Assembly: GCF_002117105.1 (NCBI RefSeq)
Contig: NZ_CP019343.1
Span: forward strand, 4,154,001 to 4,218,000
Length of the DNA: 64,000 bases
Reading direction: 5' to 3'
From: Oceanicoccus sagamiensis
Lineage (GTDB): Bacteria; Pseudomonadota; Gammaproteobacteria; Pseudomonadales; Dasaniaceae
Positions within the stretch are counted from its first letter, which is position 1. Each line of letters starts with the position of its first letter. Made by a program: the position numbers and the translations under genes. A model generated the notes under the pieces. The model saw only the letters and a list, made by a program, of their open reading frames with translations, searched no databases and was not told the DNA's origin. Shown piece after piece: positions 35,831 to 46,101 of this stretch.

Positions 35831-36923
35831 ACACTTATTATTATCGTTAGTTGTCTGGCTAAGCTGCGGGCTACTCAGCCAGGCTAGCTATGCTGAAGAT
35901 GTACTACCCAATCATGCTGTTGTTATGCTTTATCACCATGTTGCTGATAATACGCCCGCCATTACCAGTATCAGCCCGGAGAATTTTCAGCAGCAGCTAA
36001 GCTATTTGGCGGATAATGATTTTCACGTTTGGCCCCTGGAAAAAATCGTTAAGCATTTGCAAGCCGACCAGACAATGCCTGACAAGGTGGTAGCTATCAC
36101 CTTTGATGATAGCTACCAATCCGTTTATGACACAGCCTACCCTCTGCTAAAAAAACGCCAGTGGCCCTTCACCATTTTTGTCAGTACGGACGCTGTGGAC
36201 GGTAACTTTAATCGACAAACCAGCTGGGAGCAGCTGCGGACGATGGCCCGGAATGGTGCCACCATTGCCAACCATAGTGCCACTCACCGGCATTTACTGC
36301 ACCCCATCAAGCCACAGGAAAGCAAACAGCAATGGCTACAACGGGTAGAAAAAGATATCAATAGAGCCCAGCAGCGTATTCAAACAGAGATAGGCCACAG
36401 CCCTAAATTGTTTGCCTACCCCTATGGTGAATATAATCCAGCACTGGCAAAGCTGCTTAAGCAGATGGGCTATATTGCTTTTGGCCAACAGTCGGGCGCG
36501 ATTGGCAGCCACAGTGATTTTACCGCACTGCCTCGCTACCCATTTTCGGGCAACTATAGCTCACTGGATGATTTTGCCCTCAAGGCGATGACACTGCCCT
36601 TCCCCGTCAAAGGGCTGATAGCTCCGATCAATCCATTAAGCCATCATCAACAGCAACCCACCCTTAAATTAAAATTAGCCGAGGATGTATTATTCCAACA
36701 GTCCCTTGGCAATCTGCAATGTTTTGCCAGTTACCAAGGCAAAATTAATACGCAGCTACAGGAGGCATTAACACTGGTAGTCGGTGCAAATAAAGCTATT
36801 CCCGCAGGTCGCTCGCGCTATAACTGTACTAGCAGTATCAGCCACCAGGGGCAGCAGCGTTTTTATTGGTATTCACATGCCTGGATACGTCTGGATAAGA
36901 ATAATCAATGGATTTTGGATTAG
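35823..36923 (+). CDS. Exported polysaccharide deacetylase (PgaB N-domain/NodB type)
   Basis: A 366-residue protein with a signal peptide (about 1-24, ending ASYAED). The NodB fold has the expected motifs: LYHHV, metal aspartates in TFDDSYQSVYD, the metal histidines in NHSATHRHL and YPYGEYN. Such enzymes remove acetyl groups from poly-N-acetylglucosamine or peptidoglycan. The start is a TTG inside the PilZ gene, eight bases before its stop, with AGGGAAA upstream, so translation is probably coupled. The C-terminal 130 residues have no obvious domain. Its end overlaps the end of the convergent hydroxylase gene by four bases. Confidence 0.85.
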   Translation: MHKHLLLSLVVWLSCGLLSQASYAEDVLPNHAVVMLYHHVADNTPAITSISPENFQQQLSYLADNDFHVWPLEKIVKHLQADQTMPDKVVAITFDDSYQSVYDTAYPLLKKRQWPFTIFVSTDAVDGNFNRQTSWEQLRTMARNGATIANHSATHRHLLHPIKPQESKQQWLQRVEKDINRAQQRIQTEIGHSPKLFAYPYGEYNPALAKLLKQMGYIAFGQQSGAIGSHSDFTALPRYPFSGNYSSLDDFALKAMTLPFPVKGLIAPINPLSHHQQQPTLKLKLAEDVLFQQSLGNLQCFASYQGKINTQLQEALTLVVGANKAIPAGRSRYNCTSSISHQGQQRFYWYSHAWIRLDKNNQWILD

Positions 36924-38104
36924 CTGGCTATCGATTTTGCCCGGCTTAGCCAGTAAAAAACCACTATGGATAGTAAGCAGGCAATGGTTACAGCGAACCA
37001 CAAAGCCGGATAGATAAAATAGGCTAATACTGGAATCAGCAATAAACGGAGATATTCAAACCAGCGATAACCCCCTTCAAATATCCAACCTAAACTGATT
37101 AGCGATATCAGCAACATAACAAACAAGCCCAGCACCGCGGCAAAAGGCAGTTCAGCTGAGCCGTAAATCAATACCACCGCCAGAACCACGGCCAACGCAA
37201 ACTGAGCAAGAATATAATTACGTAAACCACTCGTTACTTCAGGGTTATAGTGCTGGCCCAAATGCAGCGGCCCTTTATCAATATCCGGTGGACTATAGGC
37301 TGTGCGGCCAAACCATACCCGCCATTTATCCGCCCATAATGCCGTTGTCCAGCTATCTTGCAGCATCGACCAATAGACATGCACATTGGCCCAGAGTGGA
37401 TTCCAACTATTGAGGCCACGAGTAATACCATAGTCTACGGCTTGTTCGGGGTCTTCACGCTGATAGGTGCCAAATAAACGGTCCCAGACAATAAAGACAC
37501 CGCCATAATTTCTGTCAATATAATGGGCATTTCTAGCATGATGAACCCGATGATTGGACGGCGTGACCAACACCCACTCAACAGGGCCCAACTCAGGAAT
37601 AAAACGGGTATGCACCCAGAACTGATAAATCAGATTAATACTGGCCACCGAAACAAACAGCTCAGCGGGCATGCCGATTAAAAAACAGGGAATATAAAAT
37701 ACCCAACTCAGTAAAAAACTCATACTGGTTTGGCGTAGAGCGGTACTTAAATTGTACTCTTCACTTTGGTGATGGGCGACATGAGCTGCCCAGAAAATTT
37801 TTCTTTCATGGCTGATACGGTGAAACAGATAGTAACAAAGGTCATAAAAAACAAAAGCAAAGACCCAATGCCAGGCACTAACACTTTGCCACTGGGAGAG
37901 CGAAAAATGCTGCTGCACCCAGAGATAGACCATAGCGGCAATATTAATTAACACCAATTTGCTAGTGGTGCTTAAAATACCAAGACTCAGACTATTCACC
38001 GTATCATTGGCGCGATAGTACTGAGTCCCTTTTAGCCGATCCCATGACAACTCAATAGCAATAGCCAATAAAAAAAATGGAATGGCATAAGCTACATAAT
38101 CCAT
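36920..38104 (-). CDS. Sterol desaturase/fatty acid hydroxylase family membrane protein
   Basis: A 394-residue integral membrane di-iron enzyme. The histidine boxes are HRISH, HVAHH and, after two further helices, NHRVHHARN, the FA_hydroxylase pattern. Length and the C-terminal membrane extension (four more hydrophobic helices) resemble alkylglycerol monooxygenase-like members. Substrate could be a fatty acid, ether lipid or sterol-like lipid. It begins 12 bases after the end of the TonB receptor gene and could share its transcript. Confidence 0.87.
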   Translation of the reverse strand: MDYVAYAIPFFLLAIAIELSWDRLKGTQYYRANDTVNSLSLGILSTTSKLVLINIAAMVYLWVQQHFSLSQWQSVSAWHWVFAFVFYDLCYYLFHRISHERKIFWAAHVAHHQSEEYNLSTALRQTSMSFLLSWVFYIPCFLIGMPAELFVSVASINLIYQFWVHTRFIPELGPVEWVLVTPSNHRVHHARNAHYIDRNYGGVFIVWDRLFGTYQREDPEQAVDYGITRGLNSWNPLWANVHVYWSMLQDSWTTALWADKWRVWFGRTAYSPPDIDKGPLHLGQHYNPEVTSGLRNYILAQFALAVVLAVVLIYGSAELPFAAVLGLFVMLLISLISLGWIFEGGYRWFEYLRLLLIPVLAYFIYPALWFAVTIACLLSIVVFYWLSRAKSIAS

Positions 38105-38116
38105 AGGGACTAACCT

Positions 38117-40320
38117 TTAAAAACTGTACTCAAGGCTGGCACCAAACGTACGATCAATAGCAGACACCGTGATCGGCGCATCAAGATCATACTTAGCCAA
38201 ACCACCGGCATAGTTTAAATACTCTTCGTCAGTCAGGTTCTGACCAAACACCGCTACCTGCCATTGTGTATCGGCACTGGTCCAGGCGATACGCGCATCC
38301 ACCAGACCAAATGAATCCTGCGCTTCTTCCTCAGTATTGCCCACTTCAAAATAGTATTCATCGGTCCATGAATAAGAAACCCGGTAATCAATTTCACCGC
38401 CACTGCTTAGCACCTGGTTATAGAGCAAGCTGGTACTTAACTGAAATTCAGGAGCGAGAGGCATGGTTTCGCCGGAAAGATCGGTGGGGATATTATCAAT
38501 CGCCGGAGAGAACTCATCGAACTCAGCATTCAGGTAGTTACCACTGACCAATAACTGCAAGCTTTCGGTCATTAACCAGGTCATATCAAACTCAATACCC
38601 TGCCCGGTGGCTTCACCGGCATTGCGAATAACCACCAGCGCCCCTTCAATATTATTGACCTGCAAATCTTCATAGTCGTAATAAAAATAGGCCGCATTGA
38701 ATTGCAGGCGATTTTCTAACCAACTGCTTTTATTACCCAGCTCATAGCTCACCACATACTCGGGATCAAAATCATTATTAGGCAGAAAGCTGTTAAAGCC
38801 CCTGACTTATAGCCCCTTGAAGCCGAGGCATAAAACATATTCTCATCAGTCTGATTCCAGCGCACGACGGCACGAGGTGTCCATGCATCCCAGCTTTCAT
38901 CGTTTTCGGCAGGCTCCGCGGTCTGATAAACAATGCCGGGGAAATCCTGAGTGCCAAAAAAGACTTTCTTATCGGGCTCAGGGCCGTTACTGGCCAAATA
39001 GTGATCTTTTTCATCCAGAGAATAACGTAAGCCCAGCGTTAACTCCCACTGCGGGGCAAAATCCCATGTCGCATCACCATAAACCGCATAGCTATAGTAT
39101 TCACCGTTATTCTCCAGAGTTTCAAAATAGTCTTCACCATCGGGAAAATCCGGGAGAATAAAGGGCGCTATTAGCGGCTCGCGGTCTTGAATCACATATT
39201 TAACCGTTTCATTGGTAGATTCCAATAAAGAGCCCTGAGAGACATCCTCATAAAAAATACTGGCCCCAGCAAACCAAATCCAGTCACCGCCATTATCAAA
39301 ATTTAAACGAAACTCCTGACTGTACTGCTCTGCCTGCATAAAAATATTGGTACGCAAACGTGCATCACGGCTGCCGGTACCGGTGGCATCTTTTCTGGAG
39401 TCATAATCGGTGTCACGGTAGGCGGTGACCGATTTAAAGGTATAGTCACCCAAGTCCCAACTTAAATGTACCGAGGCATCATAAAGCTCTCTGGCTTCCA
39501 AACCCTTTTTACCCAGATCACTATTGATATTGTCATAGGCATCACCGTTGGCATACAGCGGATTTGTCGACTGCGGACCACGGGAAATCACATCCACATC
39601 GTCATAGGATAATTTAAACATGGCTTCAAAATTATCCTGTGGACGATAAACTGCTAATAGCTTAACACTGGAGTTATCTTCATTTTCAACTTCGCTATCG
39701 TCAAAGTCATTATCCTTCCAACCATCGCGCTTATTGATCAAACCGGAGACTCGCATAGCAAACTCGTCTGTTACTGGTACTTCAACACTGGCATCCAGTC
39801 GGCGCTTGTTATAGCTGCCACCCTCTACTTTGACCTTGCCTGCCAATTCATCACCGGGCCGTTTTGAGGTAATACTGACAGCACCACCGATAGTATTACG
39901 ACCAAATAATGTACCCTGCGGACCTTTAAGAATTTCTACCCGCTCTGCATCGGCCAAATCCGATAAGGCACCGTGAATACGGCCCACATAAACATCATCG
40001 ATAAAAACACCCACACTGGTATCACCACCCACACCAAAATCGTTAGAACCGATACCACGAATATAAATGTTGGGTTCACCCTGTGTGGTGTTTTGTACGG
40101 TTAGCGATGGCGTGTATTTAACCAGATCATCCAGCAGCTCGGCATTGGCACTTTTGATAAAGTCTCCCTGGAAAGCAGTGATAGCAATAGGCACATCCTG
40201 CAAGCCCTGCTCACGTTTCTGGGCAGACACCACCACCTCTTCAATCTGGTAATCCGCAACAGCAGTCTGTGTGGCTATAACCGCAGCGATAGTCGTGGAT
40301 AAAAGGGTTTTATTCATCAT
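38117..40320 (-). CDS. TonB-dependent receptor, frameshifted in a G run
   Basis: An outer-membrane receptor of about 734 residues if one base is restored. The first frame (40320-38749) has a signal peptide, a TonB-box-like start (EEVVVSAQKREQGLQDVP), the plug with YIRGIGSND and GPQGTLFGRNTIGG, and most of the barrel up to ASASRGYKSG. The second frame (38755-38117) continues VVSYELGNKSSW to the terminal SLEYSF. The break lies at four G (plus-strand C at 38799-38802). A fifth G gives SGGFNSFLPNNDFDPEYVV, the normal motif after RGYKSG. The plug resembles receptors for small catabolic substrates rather than classical siderophores, but the ligand is unknown. Confidence 0.85.
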
Positions 40321-40358
40321 AGTTGTTTCCCCGAAATACTTATGCCATCAATAAACGG

Positions 40359-41012
40359 CTATAAGTATGACTGTTTTATTGTTGTTTTAGTTGTTGTTTT
40401 AGTTGTAGTAGTAGTTGTTGTTGTTTGAATAACCGACAGCGTTATCAAACTCTGCGCTAAATAATACGTCACCATAATCGCCAACACACTATAGCCAAGC
40501 GGCGCTATAAATTGATGCCAGGCCAAAATAAAATCTGACACCAAAAAACTGTATACGCCTAGCAAACCCCAGTTATTTACCAAAGTGCTGCGACAGGCCA
40601 ATATAGCCATCACAAAAATAACCAACAAATAGGCTGCCACAGGTATCTGTAAATCACCGCTTCCCGGTACGATTAGCCAGACGGATATTGCCAGCAATAC
40701 TAGCATAGGCAGCGCTATAGCCCAGCGCATCTTAGTCGGCGAGCTAAGCCATAGTGTTATATATAAGCAATGACCTATCAGGAAGGCGACAAGGCCTGGA
40801 ATAAAATAACCCAGCGCCAAAATAACATCACCACAGCCGCCTAGACATAAAGCGGCAATTAACAGGGGACGGTTAGCCGCTTGGCGGCAGGCCCAGAGAA
40901 TCAGGATAACAATGGGAAGCACTTTAAAGAACGCTGCCACCATAGGCTCAGCGTCAGCAAAGAAGGCAATATAATTGCCTGCCAGCAGTAAAGAGGCAGC
41001 GAGATAAAACAA
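40359..41012 (-). CDS. YhhN family membrane protein (lysoplasmalogenase-like)
   Basis: A 217-residue integral membrane protein with about eight hydrophobic helices. Family features include KVLPIVILILWA, GDVILALGYFIPGLVAFLIGH and VSDFILAW, as in YhhN/TMEM86 proteins, some of which hydrolyse lysoplasmalogens. The start is a TTG (41012), since a stop lies three codons upstream. The extreme C-terminus is a threonine/lysine tail (eight threonines in a row) encoded by a GTT-type simple repeat, which is not a family feature. It precedes the TonB receptor gene by 38 bases on the same strand. Confidence 0.75.
   Translation of the reverse strand: MFYLAASLLLAGNYIAFFADAEPMVAAFFKVLPIVILILWACRQAANRPLLIAALCLGGCGDVILALGYFIPGLVAFLIGHCLYITLWLSSPTKMRWAIALPMLVLLAISVWLIVPGSGDLQIPVAAYLLVIFVMAILACRSTLVNNWGLLGVYSFLVSDFILAWHQFIAPLGYSVLAIMVTYYLAQSLITLSVIQTTTTTTTTKTTTKTTIKQSYL
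40377..40427. repeat. GTT-rich simple repeat at the end of the YhhN gene
   Basis: An imperfect tandem of GTT/GTA triplets with interspersed TTTTAG (plus-strand view). It encodes the threonine-rich C-terminus of the YhhN protein and extends to within about 55 bases of the TonB receptor start. Such tracts are prone to length variation by slippage. Confidence 0.7.
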
Positions 41013-41101
41013 CGTAAATCACCGGATTGTATTTATTATAGGCCTAGCAGTGTAAGTGACTTGGGTCGGCAAGGCTATAACATTTAAGAGCATAAATAGC
41101 C

Positions 41102-41890
41102 CTAAAGGGTGTCATATTGCCCCAGTTTATTGATCCGGATCATCTGCTGTAACTCGTCCACATAGGCTTCACCGCGGCTGGAGTACTTTAGCAGCCCCTG
41201 AGCCAATAGCTGCCCGGTGACCGGCTTTGCCTCTTTGCGGTTTGTGGCGCGTAGCGCCCGTAGCGGGATATAGGCGGCATTGGTATTTAAATTATGGATA
41301 TAACTTTGCACAGATTGCCGAGGGCTGGAAAATTTTGCCACCTCGTGATTGGCACCATTGTCACGCCCACTGGGCACAATACCGCAGCCTTTTTTAAAAC
41401 ACCACTGGCCAAATAAGTTATTACCTTTAACCGCAAAACGAGAGGTACCCCAGGCAGACTCATTGGCTGACTGGGACAGGGCCAATGACGGTGGAATGGT
41501 ATCGACTTTTAATAATAAATCACTAATGAGCTTTTCATTCGCAGCGGCGGCATCTTTTATACGATAAAATCCGGCGAGCTCTTGCAGCCAATCTTCTTCA
41601 CTGCCGGTTAATTGATTGGCCTCAGCTTTCAGGCCCATCAACGCTACACGCAAAGCGGCGATACGCTGATTTTCCTGCTCAACCAATGGCAGCATAAAAG
41701 CAAAAAAGGCAGATTTCTTTTCTTTAACCTGGGTATATTGAGTGAAGTCCGGAAGCTCTGGTTCACCAATTAAAGCTGTTTTAGGAGCTACATCTGGCAG
41801 TGTAGTTTTACTGATGCCCATTACTAAATAAAAACCAACGGCACATGCTAAAAGAACAACAACAAAGAAAACCTGATTATGGCGAGACAT
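41102..41890 (-). CDS. Bax-like glucosaminidase domain protein
   Basis: A 262-residue protein with an N-terminal membrane anchor (about 8-25) and a periplasmic glucosaminidase domain of the Bax/GH73-like group. The catalytic glutamate should be in QSANESAWGTSRFA, followed by GNNLFGQWCF and the SVQSYIHNLNTN motif. It probably cleaves N-acetylglucosaminyl bonds in peptidoglycan. AAGG precedes the ATG. It stands alone between the YhhN gene and the ybbP gene, with a palindromic repeat (41972-42030) just before its promoter region. Confidence 0.85.
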   Translation of the reverse strand: MSRHNQVFFVVVLLACAVGFYLVMGISKTTLPDVAPKTALIGEPELPDFTQYTQVKEKKSAFFAFMLPLVEQENQRIAALRVALMGLKAEANQLTGSEEDWLQELAGFYRIKDAAAANEKLISDLLLKVDTIPPSLALSQSANESAWGTSRFAVKGNNLFGQWCFKKGCGIVPSGRDNGANHEVAKFSSPRQSVQSYIHNLNTNAAYIPLRALRATNRKEAKPVTGQLLAQGLLKYSSRGEAYVDELQQMIRINKLGQYDTL

Positions 41891-41971
41891 TAGCTACCTT
41901 CCAATAGAGTGAAGCAGCGATGGTACTGAAATTGCCAATAGCCCTCAACCACTAATACAGGAAGTCAGCCT

Positions 41972-42030
41972 GTAGGGTGAATTAAAATCTACCAACCTAT
42001 AACCAAAAGGTGGATTTCAATCCACCCTGC
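41972..42030. repeat. Intergenic palindromic repeat, copy 2
   Basis: The left arm GTAGGGTGAATTAAAATCTACC (two imperfect half-sites from 41972) and the right arm GGTGGATTTCAATCC... (42009-42030) are inverted copies of the core seen at 8301-8390, with several mismatches. It lies between the ybbP stop and the Bax-like gene's start region, just 9 bases from the ybbP stop. Confidence 0.75.
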
Positions 42031-42039
42031 ATAAGGAGC

Positions 42040-44532
42040 TTATAATTCTCTCAATACCTCTATAGGAGGCGTATTAACTACCTTACGGCAGGTAACATAG
42101 CCCGCAGTACCTATAAGTATTGCGCCCACAACGGGACCTGCCAACCAGACCCAGGGATGAAATACATATTCCATACGCAACAGATATTCTTGCAAACCAT
42201 AGACCGAAAGCTCTGCGGAAAATGCAGCCAGGAAACCAGCCAGCAAACCTAGCGATGAGAATTCAATCACCAAGCTACCCAACACCAGCTCGCGTTTGGC
42301 ACCCAGCGTTCTTAACACTGCACTTTCCTGATAGCGACTATCAAGGCTGGCCTGTACACTGGCGATCAATACCAATAGACCACTGACAATAATCAAACCC
42401 AGCACCAACTCCACCGCACTACTCACCTGGGTAATAATGGTCCGAATTTGCTTAATCACCGAATCCATTTCTATCACGGTAATGGTAGGGAAATCTCGCA
42501 AAAACTGATTTAAAAACCGCTTCTGCTCCGACGGTAAATAAAAGCTGGTCATATAGGTAGCGGGATACTGATTTAACAAACCGGATGGAAACAGCATATA
42601 AAAGTTAGGCTTCATGGTATCCCAGTCCAACTCTCTGATACTGGTCACGGTAACCACTAAACGCTCGCTGCCAATCAGAAACTCCATTTTATCCCCAACA
42701 TTAATCTGTAAACGCTGGGCCAGACTTTTCTCCATCGATACCTCTGGCGCGGTAGAACCTTCACTCCACCATTCACCGTCGACAATAATATTGTCGCTGG
42801 GTAAATTATCTGACCAGCTTAAGTTAAGCTCACGGTCCAGACTATTTTGTGCTGAAGGGTCGGTCTTGCTGGCACGCTTGGCCACCGCCTCGTCATTGAC
42901 CTGAGTCAGGCGGCCACGGACCATGGGGTAAATAGGCTCACTTTCCAATTGATTGGTCGCCAGCAGAGTACGCAATGAGGTGACTTCGTTTTCTGCCACA
43001 TTAACCAAAAAGTGATTCGGGGTACCTTCCGGCAATTGCACCTGCCACTCTTCAATCAGGGAACTGCGTATCAAGGCCAATAGCAGCAGTAGCATAATAG
43101 CTAGGGAAAAAATCACTGACTGTATGGCATTTTGAAAACCGCGACGGCGCATTGAGGCCAGCGCCAAACGCCAGCTACTACCCGCTTGCATTCCCACCTT
43201 GGCGGTACCACGTAATAAATACCAGGCAACAGCACCGACAATAACAAAGGTCAAACCCACACCGGCTAATACCGCTAAGGTAAGCGTTAAATTAGCGCTA
43301 TACCAGAACATTAACAGGCCAATACCAACCACACCAATACCATATGTCACCACATTACTGAGACCGCTATTGGGCAAATCCCGACGCAATACCCGCAGTG
43401 GAGAGGCGCCCTGCAAGCTTAATAAGGGAGGCAAAGCAAAAGCCAGCAAACACACCAGAGCTGTTACTGAGCCGATAATAAAGGGGCGTAAGGTCACCTC
43501 TGGCATCGAGGTAACATCAAAGTAATCTTGCAATATTCGAATAAACATTTCCTGAATAAACCAGCCAAGACCACAGCCAACTAACAGGGCAATGAGGGCG
43601 AGCAGCAGTAAATTGCCAATATAGATTCTCATGACTCTGGCAGATGTTGCCCCCAGGGATTTCATCATCGCCACATAATCATAGTGACGCTCGCTATAGC
43701 GTCTGGCGGCAAGCGCTATTGCAATACCGGCAAGGCCAACCCCCATCGCGCCGGCCAATAATAAAAACTGCTCTGCCCGTTGCAGGGACTGGGAAATTCT
43801 GGGCTGGGTATCTTTTAGGTTTAGCCATTTATGGGAGGGCTGCATTTGCACTTTCAGCCACTCGCCATAGCTGGACAGTAAACTGGCATCACCGGAAAAT
43901 AGATAGCGGTATTCAACACGACTGCCGGGCTGAACGATATCGGTGGCGGGAATATCGGCAATATTCATTAGTACTCTGGCACCAAAGCCAAAACCGTTGC
44001 CGCCACGGTCAGGTTCATTGACCACCACCTTACTAATCAGCAGCTTGGCTTCTCCGACAAAAAGGCTCTCGCCAATTTTAAGGTCCATTAAGGGCAATAA
44101 GCGGGGGTCTAACCAGACTTCTCCACGGGGAGGTGAAGCAGTGGTTTTAACACTGACGCCAAAGGCTTCATCGCTAACGTCCAATTGGCCCCGCAGAGGG
44201 TAGCTATCACTTACCGCCTTAACGGAGGCTAACTGCATAGGGGCATCCACTGCTTCACCAGCGTAGACCATCGACTGGAAACTTAATACTTCCGCCTGCT
44301 GCAAACCGACTTTTTCCGCCTGTTGCAACCAAAGCTGATCGACCGGGCGAGGACTTTGTAAAACCCGATCGGCGGCAAGAAAACTGCTGCTCTGGGCAAC
44401 AATACCTTGCTGCAAGCGATCGGCAAATAGAGAGATACCGGTAACTATGGCAACAGCAATTACAATGGAAGAGGCTAAAACGCCGAGTTCACCGCCACGC
44501 CAATCGCGCCATAATAAACGCAAGGCAAACAT
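42040..44532 (-). CDS. ybbP: ABC transporter permease YbbP (FtsX family)
   Basis: An 830-residue inner-membrane protein with FtsX-like permease halves: an N-terminal helix, a large periplasmic region (about 45-250), a three-to-four-helix FtsX block (about 255-375), a central helix group (about 385-490), a second periplasmic part and a terminal FtsX block (about 705-830). The order and length match E. coli YbbP. Its start overlaps the stop of the ATPase gene by one base (TAATG), so the two are coupled. Together with YbbA it forms a putative envelope-lipid or lipoprotein-handling MacB-like system; the exact role is unknown. Confidence 0.9.
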   Translation of the reverse strand: MFALRLLWRDWRGGELGVLASSIVIAVAIVTGISLFADRLQQGIVAQSSSFLAADRVLQSPRPVDQLWLQQAEKVGLQQAEVLSFQSMVYAGEAVDAPMQLASVKAVSDSYPLRGQLDVSDEAFGVSVKTTASPPRGEVWLDPRLLPLMDLKIGESLFVGEAKLLISKVVVNEPDRGGNGFGFGARVLMNIADIPATDIVQPGSRVEYRYLFSGDASLLSSYGEWLKVQMQPSHKWLNLKDTQPRISQSLQRAEQFLLLAGAMGVGLAGIAIALAARRYSERHYDYVAMMKSLGATSARVMRIYIGNLLLLALIALLVGCGLGWFIQEMFIRILQDYFDVTSMPEVTLRPFIIGSVTALVCLLAFALPPLLSLQGASPLRVLRRDLPNSGLSNVVTYGIGVVGIGLLMFWYSANLTLTLAVLAGVGLTFVIVGAVAWYLLRGTAKVGMQAGSSWRLALASMRRRGFQNAIQSVIFSLAIMLLLLLALIRSSLIEEWQVQLPEGTPNHFLVNVAENEVTSLRTLLATNQLESEPIYPMVRGRLTQVNDEAVAKRASKTDPSAQNSLDRELNLSWSDNLPSDNIIVDGEWWSEGSTAPEVSMEKSLAQRLQINVGDKMEFLIGSERLVVTVTSIRELDWDTMKPNFYMLFPSGLLNQYPATYMTSFYLPSEQKRFLNQFLRDFPTITVIEMDSVIKQIRTIITQVSSAVELVLGLIIVSGLLVLIASVQASLDSRYQESAVLRTLGAKRELVLGSLVIEFSSLGLLAGFLAAFSAELSVYGLQEYLLRMEYVFHPWVWLAGPVVGAILIGTAGYVTCRKVVNTPPIEVLREL

Positions 44533-45248
44533 TAATTTTGGCCCGAAACTGAAGCGACTACACTGGGCTTATTACGTTTGTCAGCAACAATTTCACCACC
44601 CTCTAACTGAATACTGCGCTGACAGCGATCAGCAAGGCGTTGTTCATGGGTGACCAAGACTAAGGTGGCACCCTCTTCCCGGTTAAGCTCAAACAATAAA
44701 TCGATCACCTGTGCCCCGGTGGCGGTATCCAGATTACCCGTTGGTTCATCGGCAAATAGAATCTGTGGTTGTGACGCAAAGGCTCTGGCCAGGGCAACGC
44801 GCTGCTGCTCTCCACCGGAGAGCTGTTTGGGATAGTGATTAAAACGGTGATCCAGGCCTACACGCTGCAAATATTTTTCCGCCAGGCCGCGGGCGCCAGC
44901 CACACCATTTAACTCGGCGGGCAGCATCACATTTTCCAACGCAGTTAAGCTGGGTAGTAACTGGAAAGACTGAAAGACAAAGCCGACTAAATCAGCACGT
45001 ACTGTGGCGCGTTCATCTTCGGTCAACGCGGTGATATCGCGACCATCCAAGGTGATCGAACCGCTGCTGGGAATATCCAGCCCGGCCAGCAGCCCTAGCA
45101 GGGTTGATTTACCGGAACCGGAAGAACCGACAATCGCCAAAGTTTCCCCCTGCTTGATTTCCAGATCAATCCCTTTCAATATGCACAGGGAACCTTCGGA
45201 GGTTGCGACGGTTTTTTCTATATTTTTTGCGTTTATCATTACAGTCAT
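44532..45248 (-). CDS. ybbA: ABC transporter ATP-binding protein YbbA
   Basis: A 238-residue ATPase of the LolD/MacB type. Walker A is GSSGSGKST, the Q-loop FVFQSFQLLPSLTALENV, the signature LSGGEQQRVALARA, Walker B ILFADEPTGNLD, and the H-loop VTHE. It partners the FtsX-type permease encoded directly downstream. The tesA gene starts 23 bases away on the opposite strand, the same divergent ybbA/tesA arrangement as in E. coli, so the promoters share or overlap in that short gap. Confidence 0.94.
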   Translation of the reverse strand: MTVMINAKNIEKTVATSEGSLCILKGIDLEIKQGETLAIVGSSGSGKSTLLGLLAGLDIPSSGSITLDGRDITALTEDERATVRADLVGFVFQSFQLLPSLTALENVMLPAELNGVAGARGLAEKYLQRVGLDHRFNHYPKQLSGGEQQRVALARAFASQPQILFADEPTGNLDTATGAQVIDLLFELNREEGATLVLVTHEQRLADRCQRSIQLEGGEIVADKRNKPSVVASVSGQN

Positions 45249-45271
45249 CTTAATAATTAGATTGGTTTGCT

Positions 45272-45931
45272 ATGTTGCTATATTTTAAACACTTTACCAG
45301 ACAGGTTACTAAACACTGCCTGCTTGCTATCACACTCTGTGCATTCACCCTGTCATGCTGGGCGGCTGAGGCCGCTAAACCGGTCTCCATTATGGTACTG
45401 GGCGACAGTATCAGTGCTGCCTTTGGTATAGCCCGTGAAGATGGCTGGGTTAACCTGCTGGACCAGCATTTAATCAATGACCACCCCGATACCGACTATA
45501 AAGTGATCAATGCCAGTATCAGCGGCGAAACCACCGGTGGCGGCCTATCGCGCCTGCCCAAGTTATTAGCCAACCATAAGCCCAATATCGTAATTATCGA
45601 ATTAGGCGGCAATGACGGCCTTAGGGGCTACCCTATCAAGACGTTACGGGGCAACCTCGATCAAATGGTTAGCCTGTCAAAACAGGCCAATGCCCGGGTA
45701 TTAGTGGCCGGGATGCAAATCCCCCCCAACTACGGACCGCGCTACACTCAACAGTTCTACGATAGTTTTGGCAAAATAGCTCAAAAATATGACACTGCAT
45801 TGCTACCTTTTTTGCTTGAGGGCATCGCTTTAAGCCCCGGATTGATGCAAAAAGACGGTATTCACCCTACCGCACCAGCCCAGCCATTGATACTACAAAA
45901 CGTGTTACCGCATTTGAAGGAATTACTGTAG
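45272..45931 (+). CDS. tesA: Acyl-CoA thioesterase I/arylesterase/lysophospholipase L1
   Basis: A periplasmic SGNH hydrolase of 219 residues. A signal peptide (about 1-33) is followed by block I GDSISAAFG (Ser46), the GG in ISGETTGGG, the ELGGNDGLRG block III and the catalytic Asp-His pair in DGIHPT. TesA cleaves acyl thioesters and lysophospholipids in the periplasm. It is divergent from ybbA, as is usual in gammaproteobacteria. No terminator was seen in the 170 bases after it. Confidence 0.93.
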   Translation: MLLYFKHFTRQVTKHCLLAITLCAFTLSCWAAEAAKPVSIMVLGDSISAAFGIAREDGWVNLLDQHLINDHPDTDYKVINASISGETTGGGLSRLPKLLANHKPNIVIIELGGNDGLRGYPIKTLRGNLDQMVSLSKQANARVLVAGMQIPPNYGPRYTQQFYDSFGKIAQKYDTALLPFLLEGIALSPGLMQKDGIHPTAPAQPLILQNVLPHLKELL

Positions 45932-46101
45932 ATGCGGGGTTAAGAATTGTTAATCACCAGCCCCCCAGCCAGACGGCAGTCACAGAGTCTTTGAGGGAAC
46001 TTGGCGGCAGGATAAACAGCCCCCCTTAGGGAGCTATTTGCCAGCAGCAGGCGCTGACGCCTACCGCATAGACAATGTGGCTCCGGGGCGCAAAAAGTCG
46101 T

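Noticed and set aside
43644-44021. 125-codon frame opposite ybbP
   Set aside because: It is a shadow of the FtsX-type permease gene; the permease is supported by length, membrane pattern and operon context.
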